A stretch of 64,000 bases of DNA, from contig NC_079881.1 of NCBI RefSeq assembly GCF_029227915.1, forward strand, positions 18,513,501-18,577,500. Direction: 5' to 3'. Shown here one piece after another: positions 35,401 to 47,400 of this stretch. Made by a program: the position numbers and the translations under genes. The notes under the pieces were generated by a model. It was not told the origin of the DNA. It searched no databases and saw only the letters and a list, made by a program, of their open reading frames with translations. This DNA is from Hydractinia symbiolongicarpus. Taxonomy: Eukaryota > Cnidaria > Hydrozoa > Anthoathecata > Hydractiniidae. Numbering within the stretch: the first letter of the stretch is position 1; each line of letters opens with the position of its first letter.

Positions 35401-38400
35401 GTCTACTAATCTCATGTCCCATGAATTCTTGTTGTTGAGTTAGAAACAAAACTCAATGCAATAAAAAAAACAGTGTCAAGAATGCTCAAAATTGGAGCAA
35501 TTGAGTGTATAGCATAGCTTTCCAGTTTAAAATTTAATGATTAAAAGTAACACAAAAAAAAAACAATACATAGAATAAAAAGTTTTTTTAGTTGAATTTC
35601 TTTTATTATTAATACTTACTTTAGCTTATGATCATCTGGTGATCCATCATCATCGCCATCCTGAAAACATGAAAAAAATTCACCACAATGAGAATCTGAC
35701 CCATGATAGCACCCATAAAAACACATATGAATACAACATCAAAGAACAATACAACATAAAAACATTCGTATTCAACCTACAGAATAAATCCTAGGACAAA
35801 TTACCTTCCTTATTTTCTTATGTTTTCGTTCTTCTGCACTTTCAACCATGCCCTAAATAAAAGTAGGTAACATTAAGAAACAGTGAAAGACATTTAGACA
35901 ATTAAAATTAAAAATGTGTATTTCTCAAGCAAAAACAGTCATAGGGAGAAGGATCTAATTTCAATCTTTTTTTCTTTCAGTCTGGATCTAATTTCAATCC
36001 TTTTTTCTTCTAGTCTAATTCTATTTTATTTTCTGTTAAGCCCAGATAATGCATTACCTTCAATTTCTTGTCGGTTTCATTAACACTTTGATATCTTCTT
36101 CCACGGAGTCGCATCTATATTATATGAAAATACATGTCAAATAAGATACATACACGGAAAACAGTACTTTTATGTGGACAACTTACCTTTCTAGCAATTG
36201 GATCTTTGGCTGAAAATAAATGAAGAAAAAAAGTCACATGGATGCTGACAAATCATTTGCAACAACATATTAATAGTTAAAACATTTTTTTGTTCTAAAC
36301 AACATTGACATAAAATTTCTTAAAGTTCTGCTTCACAATAATTTTCTGTGGTATAACCAACTTACAATAATTGTTCAAAATTATCACTTTAAGACTTTTA
36401 AAGCTTCTTGATATCTGACCGACAGGCATCAACTACTTTTGATGTTTAAGCTGTACCTTCCCCTTGCCTTTGTTTATAAACATAATTAACCTTACTCTGC
36501 AACACAGACGGAGACTGACCAGCCGCAAGACGAAGTTGAGTTTGATATGAAAAATCAATGTTATAAAATTCAGCATCTGCTTCACTTTGCGATACAGGCT
36601 TTGGAGGCATCACTAACTTCGGATTATTTCGTGTGTCTAAATTCTAGTAAAGAACAATAAGTATAGAGTAAATTTTTCTGAAATAAAAGTTTTACTTCTA
36701 TGATACTTCTATGAATTAAGCTGATTACTTCTAAATTTGCCAAAAAGTGTATTCCTTCAGGTAACGTGATCAAGCAGTTAGAGTGAAGGACCAATTTTTT
36801 TAACTTCATACATCTGTAACAAGAAAATATAATGATAACATACATAAAACATGCATAAAATAAAAATAAAACATATAAAGAGCAATCTATAGAGTAAAAG
36901 AAAATTTTTGTTTAAGAGGTCAAAATTTAAAAGGGGATTTTTGTTTAAGAGATCAAAAAGGGTATTAATCTAGCACTTTTTCTTTTCATCTCTGGTACTA
37001 ATTTTTATGTTACCAGCCAGGATAGATGAGAAAATGTTTACCTGCAAACACCTTCGGGGATACATTCCAACTTATTCCATGCTGCCATGAAAACTTCCTG
37101 AATTTAAAACAGAACATAAATTTTTACTTTAAATATTATCAAAACTAGGTTCAAATTCCTTTAGTATGACTAGCCTGTGGAAAAATCCACTTAGGCAGAA
37201 GAAAAATGGAAAAGATTGGTCATTTGAATTTTGATGCCCGCAGAAATGCACAAATAATTCTTAATATGAAATTAATATGAAAGGTAAGAATATGCTAAGA
37301 ATATGTTTTTTAGGTTTTTCAATGACTTGTTTGTTTGTCACTAAATTTTAAATTAATTATTTTTTTCAAACTGCCTGCCATAAAGGATTTCTCTTCGGGA
37401 CTAGGCTAAAAGAAATAGGAAAAACAATGCATACCAAGTTTAACAACTTTCCAATCCCAAGTGGAATCCCTTCAAACGTCAAATTGTTACCTGCATTGAA
37501 ATTAACATATGAGATGACAAATTTGTTTTTAAAAAAAAAATCTTAAAAAATTTAAAGAAACTTACTGTTTGCATAAAGTCTTTTTAAACTGGTCATTTTG
37601 CATATTGTATGCTAAATTAAAAAAAAAAAGAAAAAAGGTTAAAGGTAGTATGCTCAATTTGAGAAATGGATTTTATAGCTTAAACTTACAGGTAATGCAG
37701 TCAACTGGTTCCTACTTAGATTTAGTGTTTCTAGCTTGGTCCATGAATCTAAAAAAATGTAATTAATAATGTTTTGCTTTCTTTAAAACCATAATTTTAT
37801 TCTGATTAAAAAAAATGCTTACCAATGAGACTAGATAATTCTGTTATGGTGTTGTGACTTAAATCCAGCCTTTTAAGATTCGTCATACGATAAACAGGCT
37901 CAGGAACTATGATAGAATGTAGCAACAAGCATTATGGATGTGTACCCGATATGCCTTTCCAATTAGAAAGTGGAATTTAACTCCAGGTCTAGGAATGTTG
38001 TAAAGGTGAAAACATACACTGATTAATCTTTTTTTTTAATAACGTGAAAGTAATACTTGAAGAAAGGAATGCTGATAAACAAATTTAGTAAATTTTTTAA
38101 AAGGAATCAATATTTCTGGGAATTTTAATATTTTAGGTATCATTTTTTAAGTGATTCAGAATATTTTAAGAAGTGTGTGAAGTGGGTGAAGGGTCTCCTG
38201 GGTGAAGGGTCTCCTTAAGAGACAAGAGAGGAGTTGAACGTCCTCCACCATACCTTAGTTTAAAGGGGCGATTGTGGAAGTCCCATGAAATGCCACATAG
38301 TGATGGTGTCACTTTAAAAAACACCCAGTCCGGTCTGTGAACGGTTGGCGCTAGGAAGGGCATCCAGCTGTAAAACAATGCCAAAACTCTTTATTAATGG

Positions 38401-41400
38401 CCGTAAGAATAGTTAATCAGACAAACTGCGTAAACGGGGTGGAACTCTAAGGAGTGAAGGTGTCGCGCACGGTAGGACAGATGTCAGATGTGAGCATCGT
38501 CAGATCGTTACCCAGCTATCACATCACAAGGTAGATAACACTAGGTTGAGGATGGCTAGTGTAAATGTTGGTACTCTGAGAGGTAGAGCAGGTGAAGTAG
38601 TTGAAATGTTAGAACGTAGATCTGTTGATATGTGTTGTGTTCAGGAAGTTAGGTGGAGAGGAGCTTCAGTGAGATTTGTGGAAGGTAGGAGGGCTTAAGG
38701 TATAAGCTTTTTTGGATTGGTAATAGTGATGGATATGGAGGAGTTGGCATATTCGTTGCAGAGAAGTGGGTAGAAAAAGTAATAGATGTTATGCGTGTTA
38801 ATAGTCGTATTATAGTGATAAAGTTTTTGATAGGTAATAGGATTGTCACTTTTCTGTCAGTTTATGCTCCACAGTGTGGACTCAGTGAGGAAGATAAAGA
38901 TAAGTTTTATGATGAGTTAATAGCAGTCACATCAAAGTTTGGAGACACTGAACTTGTCATGGTGGGCGGCGACTTTAATGGTCATGTTGGGAAGTCATCT
39001 GAAGGTTATAGAGGTGTGCATGGAGGCTATGGATTTGGGAGCAGAAATAAGGAAGGGGAGAGATTGCTTGAGTTTGAAATGGCAACGGACATGGTGGTTT
39101 GCAACACATCATTCAGTAAGAGACAGAGTAGGCTGATAACATATGAGTCAGGTGGTTGTAAGACACAGATAGATTACTTTTTGGTTAGAAAGTCAGACAA
39201 GAAAGTGGTGAAGGACGTGAAAGTTATATCGGGGGAAGAGTGTGTTTCCCAGCATAGGTTGCTGGTTTGTAATATTATCTTGAAGAGTGTCAGAGAAGCC
39301 AAGGGAAAGTACAGGCCCCGTCGAAAAGTCTGGAAGCTGAAGGAAGAGATTGTAGCAAGACAATTTAGTGCAAAAGTTCAGCAGTTAGCCTACAATAGTC
39401 AATGTGATAGTGACAATGTTGAAAGTACTTGGACTACTTTGAAGAATTGTCTTCTAGAAGCTTCTGATGATACCTGTGGGTGGAAGAAAGGACCAGCTAG
39501 ACATAAACAGACCTGGTGGTGGAATAATGAGGTTGACCAGTGTATAAAGGAAAAGAGGAAACTTTGGAAAGAGTGGAAGTCAGGTGGTAGTAAAAGTATT
39601 TACTTAGAAGCTAAGCGTCGGGCTCGTACAGCAGTGTATAAGGCAAAATCAGAAGCAGAGAGAAACAGATTTGCAGATGTGTTAAGAAGGGAAGACCAGC
39701 GCAATGAGGTATTCAAGATAGCAAAGCAAATGAAGAAGACTAATCAAGATATTGTAGGTGAGAAGTGTATACGTAATGATGAAGGTGTTTTGGTAGCACA
39801 GAGGAGGAGAAAAGGGTAGCTTGGAAGAATCATTATCAGAGGTTGCTTAACACTGAGTTTGATTGGGACGAGGATAATTTGTCTGATGATGATGTCGTAG
39901 AAGGGCCAGCCATGCAGATCAAGACAGAATGGGTAGTGGAGGCTATTAGGAAAATGAAGATTGGCAAGGCTGCAGGAGTATCAGGTATTGTTGCAGAGAT
40001 GGTAAAAGCATCTGGATATATTGGAGTTGAGCTTATTACAAGTCTTGCTAACCAGATTATAAAGGATGGTGCTATTCCGAGTGAGTGGCAGTCGAGTGTA
40101 ATAGTGAATTGTTTCAAGGGCAAGGGTGATGCATTAGAAAGGGGTAACTATAGAGGTTTGAAGTTGGTTGATCAAGTAATGAAAGTTATTGAAAGAGTGA
40201 TTGATAAGTTACTTAGAGAAAGAATTGATATAGATAAGATGCAATTTGGTTTTGTTCCAGGGCGTGGCACTACAGATGCAATATTTTTACTCAGACAGCT
40301 TCAGGAAAAATATTTAGGAAAGAGAAAGAATCTCTATTTTGCCTTTGTAGATTTAGAGAAAGCTTTTGATAGAGTGCCACGTAAAGTTATTTGGTGGGCT
40401 ATGAGAAAATTAGGTGTGGATGAGTGGCTAGTTACGATGGTTCAGTCTATGTACAGCAATGCTAGAAGTCGTGTCAGGATTAACGATTCACTTAGTGATG
40501 AATTTAGTGTAAATGTTGGTGTACATCAGGGTTCTGTACTTAGTCCTTTGTTGTTTATTCTAGTCTTAGAAGCGCTGTCGATGGAGTTCAGAACAGGTTG
40601 CCCATGGGAGTTATTGTATGCAGATGATTTGGTTCTCATAGCAGAGTCGATGGAAGAATTAGTTGAAAAGTTTGAGAAGTGGAAGAAAGGACTAGAAGAG
40701 AAAGGGCTGAAGGTAAACACAGCAAAGTCTAAAGTCATGATAAGTAGCATTGCAGCCAAGTGTGACCCTGTAGTTGGAAAGTGGCCTTGTGGAGTTTGCA
40801 GGAAAGGGGTTGGTAGTAACTCAATTTTTTGTCAGACTTGCAAGCATTGGGTACATAAGAAGTGCAGTAGTATTAGTGGAAGGTTAAGAGCTGGCATACA
40901 GTTTGTATGCAAGCGTTGCAAAGGTGAGATTATAGAGAATGAAGTATTTCCAGCTTTAATGATGTACAACAGTGGCTCGTTAGAGATAGTTAAGAACTTC
41001 TGTTACTTAGGTGATATGTTGGGCAGTGAAGGGGGTGTTGGAAGAAGTGTTACTTGCAGGATAGGTTCTGCTTGGAAAAAGTTTAGAGAGTTACTTCCTT
41101 TATTGACTAGCAGAGTCCTGTCAATTGAGGTAAAAGGTAGGTTGTATGAGGCCTGTGTAAGAAGTGTTATGTTGTATGGTAGTGAGACATGGGCAGTGAA
41201 GCAGGAAGATCTTGACCGTTTAGAAAGTAATGATATGAGAATGGTTAGGTGGATGTGTAATGCCAGTCTGAGAGACAGAAAAGTTCAGATGAGCTAAGAA
41301 GCAGGCTAAGTCTCTGTAGAATTAAAGATGTTATCCAGATAAGAAGATTGAATTGGCTGGGGCACTTGGAAAGAATGGAGGAGGATAATTGGGTAAGAAA

Positions 41401-44400
41401 GTGTAGAGACTTGATAGTTCCTGGGGCAAAGCCCAGAGGCAGACCGAGAAAGACTTGGCAGGAGGTTATAAGGACAGACTTGATAGTGAGGAAGTTGAGT
41501 TTAGATCTAACACAGTCTAGATCAGATTGGAAGAGGGTCATTAATATACCCCGTCCAACCCATGCTAGCATGGAAAACGGACGTTAAGCCGAGAATGATG
41601 ATGATGATGATGATGTGCCCACTCTGTTTAAGATGTTTTTAGCATACAAATATAATGAAAGAGTTTGCAACAAATTTAACCTCTTGGCAAATCATTATGT
41701 GAAATATCCAAGTCTGTCAACGTTTCGATATTGTCCAATTTATTTGGCATGTTCGATATTGTCCGCTAAAAAAAGAAAAGGCAGAATACTTGAAATTTAT
41801 AATATCACACTTTCAAATATCCAAAAAAGAGTAATAGTGAAGATAGCCATTGTCATTAATTTCTAGGAATAAAACAACCAAACTAATATTCTTCGCGATC
41901 TTCCTTACTAAATATTATTTTTTATTTTTTCCTTACATTTGCCAATATAACTTAACAGTAGTTTACTTGTAGTCGTCCTACTAAATATGTTAATTATTTT
42001 TCAGCAAACACAATCTTATCATGTGTACAAAATTTAATTGTACCTGTGTATTTCGGAGATGTAACGTATGTAGTTGAGTTAGGGATGGTAGTTGTCTAAA
42101 CAGTGCACAAAACATCAGTTTTCAAGAAAAAAAGTACACGAAACCATACAGCAACAAGAATTGATATTTAACCAGTGAAAGGTAAGCTCAGCAATTGTAT
42201 TGTTACGGTTTCTTACTCAAACAAAATCGGTGATTTCAATAAATTAATAAAAATGACAGTAGCAATTCAACAAGTACAGCACCTGGCTTGTCATTCATGT
42301 ATTTATAACATCAAGGATAGAGCATACCTGAGTTGTGCATGTAGCAACGGGTTGTTGTTGAGGATCTAAATTTAAATTTGTGAAATTCAGAAATGTTTAG
42401 GGTTTTTTGGTAATGTGTCACAATGTTCTGAGTGACTCGATACTTGTGGTAATGACACAAACATCAACCTTATTGGTTGAATAATTTATGTAAAAAATAA
42501 AAAAAATCTTACAAGAGTTTGCAGGTTGGTTAATCTTCGTAATTGTGGAGGAATAGTTTCTATAACAAAAAATTTTAAAAAAAGTAAGAAAAAATCAAAT
42601 TGAAAATGAAACAAAAACTTTATTAACTAGTCCCGTTGCAGTTAACTTTTGTATACAAAGCATACTATACCTAGTAGGTTATTACTAACATCCATAAAGA
42701 TCAAATCTGTGAGATGCATGAATAACTAAATAAAAGAAATAGATGTGAAGGGAACAAGTAGAAACAAAAGAATACTTTCAACAAAAAAGTTAAAGAAATA
42801 CCTGATTAGGAATCTGTGTAACGCTAAGAAAATAAATAAAAAATTACTTAACGAAACAAGTTTCAGGCATTGCAATCAAATCTATTAATGATTCAGAAGG
42901 AAAAAATACACAAACCAAAGTTCCCTTAAAAAATTTACAAGAATTTACCGGTTGTTGCTAAGGTTAAGGACAAGCAATTCACTTGCATTTTCCAATTCTT
43001 CCGGAATCTGCAGTGACGAGGAAAAAAAACATTAAACATGGAACACAGAAAAATTAATGATTCTTTAAAAAACTGTAACAATTATTACCTCAATGATATC
43101 ATTATGACTCAAATCCTAAAATAAAACGACAAGACTTTTAAAAAAAACCAGTCAAGAAGGATGAACATTGTATACATACACGACAGTGTATGCGAACTAG
43201 TGATGCATTTCTTGTTTTTATAATATCACTGCATGTTTTAAACGTTAAGTTTGAAACTAATAGTAAGCAAAAAAAGGAGTTAAGCACTTGTCATTTATAT
43301 GCTAAAATTTGGACAAATACAGGCCTTTTCATAACTGAAAAATTGGGAATATTTTAACAATTTAGAAAAGCTAGATGTTTTTCATGTTCAGTTGTTATTA
43401 CTAATTTGCAAGCAAGGTTATTCTAAAAAAATAAAATAAATAAGATAAGCTGAATTTATCTTCTTGTGCATGGTACAATGTGTAATCATCAAATAAATAA
43501 ATGATAATTTATCAAAACAAAAAAATATTTTTACAAAAGGATTTTACACACAGCCAGTTTATGTTGCTGTACGAACAGTTCTTTTTAGATTTAAGTTTGT
43601 CTAATGCATGATATTATTAATTTTCTTCACCAGTTTTCATAAATAGCTAACATTATAATTTTGTCTCCTCGTTCAATAAAACACTTTTCTCATGCGTTAT
43701 ATCCAATTTTTTTCTTTTACAAAAACTTGTGTAAACTAAGAAACAAAATATAATGGCCAAAGCTTCTGCAAGCATTGCAACTAAAATGATTTTCCTTGAC
43801 ACCATCCTGCTACATGCACTTAATTCTTCAAGCTGTACGTTATGTCCACAAGAGCATGTGTTCAAATTTATTGTAAGATTTCTTTTAGAACATAGATAGA
43901 AAAATTCTGGTTTGCAGATACAATCGCATTCGTCATAGCTCCACGATTTTCTACTGCTACATTCCCGCATTTGGGTAGGACACACACATCCACATTCTAA
44001 CGAGTTCCACACATGCGGGAAACAACACGGACTAGGTTTCTTTTCATAGTTACATAAACATTTACATAGTACATCGTTCCACTTTTCGTGCTTTGTACAC
44101 ATGGATGCATTGTTTACACATTCACTATGACAACCAGTATGATTTAGAACCAACATTGAACTTTGTGTAAAATCTACTCTATTAAACACGCTAATATTTT
44201 CTGTCTTGAAGTCTAGTGGGACACATTTTCTCATCGCTGGACTTATTAATCCATAACTGCCGATGCAGCGATGAAGTTTCACAACATAAGGATAATATCT
44301 GTAATATCTTGGATCTGTATATATGTAATCCTCATATGTTGAACATTCCACATTTTCCATTGAAATAATTTTTGAACAGTTTATATGTGAAGCAATCATG

Positions 44401-47400
44401 AGAATCAAAACAAGGAGGAAAGCCATTATTTCTCAACTTCACTTTATCGTCTACACATTAAACATTGTGTGACTCCAACTTTCTTATACAAATACTCAAA
44501 AACAACTTATGAAATATATATAGATCTTTATTAAAATCATTCTTTTATAAATTATTTTTATTATTATCTCAAACAACAGAAGACTGACTGTCAAAATAAA
44601 TTTTTGAAGTCTGCACACAAAAGTTTGGATTACAAGCATTCATTCTTTACTTAACTCAACAGTGTTAATTCTCTTTGACATGAAAGAAAAACAAAAGAAA
44701 AGAGAATTATAAAGTTTTTAAAAGATGAAGAGTGTTCTTACCACTGTCAAAAGATCATCCAGTGCAAACACTTCATCTGGTATACTTGCATTTTTCAAAT
44801 TGTTATGCCGAACATTAATCACCTAAGAATTAAAAGGACATATATGAGATCTCTATCTAAATAAATAAAAAGCCAGAGCTGTTTAAATTAAAAACTAACA
44901 TAATGTAATTTGTCCAGGCTGACAAGGGTTGAAAATAATGTAGATTTTTACTAAAAGTTAGAATTTTGTTAGCAAATTTTCTTTTCCTTTTCTTTATTGA
45001 TATGGCAATGCACCAAAGCAGGAATTTTTAGAATTATTCTACATAACTATAATTTTTTTGATATTTCCTTGCATAATTTTGGGCCTATAAATGGACATGC
45101 ATTCACACTTTGCCAATCACAGATAAAAACTTATAACATAGATATCTCTTAACTATATATTGGCTCTCCTTCCAGGACCCTCAAATCCTCATATTGGACA
45201 TTCAATAGGTTAAAAAACACTAAGTAGAAAAACAATAAAATGAATGTGTAGTACCTTCAAGTTAGGTAAGTTCTCTACATTAATTTGTAAACTGTTTAAG
45301 TTATTTTTCACTAGTGAAAGATGCTCCTAAAAAGAAAGACAGGGACACAAATTTAATGAATATAGAATTTATAGCACTGTGAAAAATAATTACTCATAAG
45401 ACTTACAAGTTTTGTTAGATTTCCAATTTCTGGAGGAACTTTTGTTAGATTTGATCTGTCAACACGCAGCCATCGTAAGTTTGTCATGGAGGTAATACGA
45501 GATGGGAAGGATGACTAAAATAGAATTAATTTTAATAGACTAGTTGTTTAAGCCTATGAAAAAATCCACAATAAAAAAGATCCCTCATTCAAATTTAATG
45601 ATTAAAAAAAATAAGAAAATTTACTTGTTGCTTGTATTGTACATAGAGCCCGAAATGCTAATCAAAATATTGCTAATGGATTAAAAAAATGGATTTAAAA
45701 AAATCAAATTTTGCAAATAAACATATAGGGCCTATACAAGCTTACACAAAAATGTTATACTTTAGGCCACCTGCATTTGAAAGTTACGCAAAATTTAGTG
45801 GATACGTGGTTATCTTGCAAAAAAATGTTTCTTTCCTTATTTTCCCCTCTTGCTGTTGGTATTGAAATATGTTTGATTTGACTTGATAAGTGGTTTATGG
45901 CTTGATAATTGTTTGCTACATTGCTAACTTAGCCTGTAAAACAAGTTGTCAAGACAATAACCAAAAAACCAACTCAGGCAACAGGCAATATATCTTATTA
46001 TCATAATCATATCAACAGGCCTAGGTTAGTAGAAATCATTTCCAGGCTTGATCAAACATGTTTTGTTTGTTCACTGTGCCAATTTTTGTCAAAAACAGAA
46101 AAGTTTAATTTTTGCTGTTGATATATTTTGTTGTTAGACCTATAGAATATTAATATTTTTTTTATGTTGAACAGCTGGTGAATTTTGCAGGCTTATATTT
46201 TAAAATTGTGTGCCAATCAATATACCCTTATTAAGACTTTTAAGAAATCAACGCAACTTACATTTTAACATTATTTTAAAGAATTTTTTTAAAAAGTGGT
46301 TGGTTTTAGGTGAAACGACTAGGATTACAACTTATTACGAAGAGGACAAAAAGACAGTTATATATAAGTTTAGTATAATTGTAATCGTTCTTAGATATTA
46401 CAGTAAGACTTATATATAGCTCAGGCTCAGGCCTGGAAATTTGAACATGGCATTGAAAAGATTGACTGTTTTTATTGCAATTTTCTTTTTAGTATATATT
46501 TAGTAATTTTTCATTAATTTTTGTAAAAATTCTATCCAGGCGATCCAGCGCATTCATCCAAATAAAAACAGAGATAATATTTATATACACACGTAAATGT
46601 ACACGAGAAGGAAAAAAAACAAAGAAAGGTTGTTCTTTTACTATTGTATCCAAAAATGTCTTATAATACAGATTTTGGCTCTTTCAACAGCCTTGTTGAA
46701 GAAGAGGTGGCTGCAAGAGATCCAGTGGTAATAAGAAACAACTTTATTACTAAATATCATGCATACAAGATTGCAAACTTTTTTTGCGCTGTTACCACCC
46801 AAAGTCAAGAAATTTGTTAGCCGTGTAATTGTACTCCTTAGGAAATCCACCATGTTTGATAGCCGTGCAATAACATGGCTAAATCTTGGAAGTTAACCGT
46901 GCAACAACAAGGATTTCCCAGACTGTGTTTTACATAATTCTTAAATATACCTAAAGGAATTAGATATGCATTGAATAGTAATAGAAATTCAAAAATTACA
47001 CTTTAAAGTTCTTTTCGGGCCTCGTTAGCGGGATATCGGCGCTAAGATTCGGACCTCTGAAATACACCCATTCGGATAAATCTTGGATGGCTCAGGGCGT
47101 GTTTTGTAGATAAAAGTTATCGGAATTGATGACAAGAGGAATTGTGCTCGCGAACAACGAGGAATTTTCAGGCCACAAACAAATTTTTGAATGCTTAGCG
47201 GATCTTTTTTTCAAACTTCAGACCCCCTTTAGCGCCGATATCCCGCTAACAGGGCCCCAAAAAATTTTCGAAGGCCCCTTAGAGGTAACAATTTGACAAA
47301 TACCAAGATTGCGGAATTCTGTGTTTTGTCGTTTTCCCTAACTAAATTAGCCACTGGGAAAGCGGAGTAGTTAAGGTGGGAAAAATTACACTGGGTCTCA

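Larger units (their letters stand above)
38175..41615 (+). mobile_element. Near full-length RTE-like LINE in FLII intron 12, antisense
   Basis: It has a 5' non-coding leader of about 375 bp with the block GGCGCTAGGAAGGGCATCCA, then endonuclease and reverse transcriptase coding regions and a short 3' part ending CATGGAAAACGGACGTTAAG and a (GAT)n tail. A single coding unit without a separate gag-like ORF, about 3.4 kb in length, and a short-repeat tail instead of poly(A) fit the RTE clade. From memory the leader and tail blocks resemble RTE-linked repeats of molluscs. It carries at least three frameshifts. The 3' end lies about 65 bases from FLII exon 41681-41765. No target duplication was identified. 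Confidence 0.85.
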
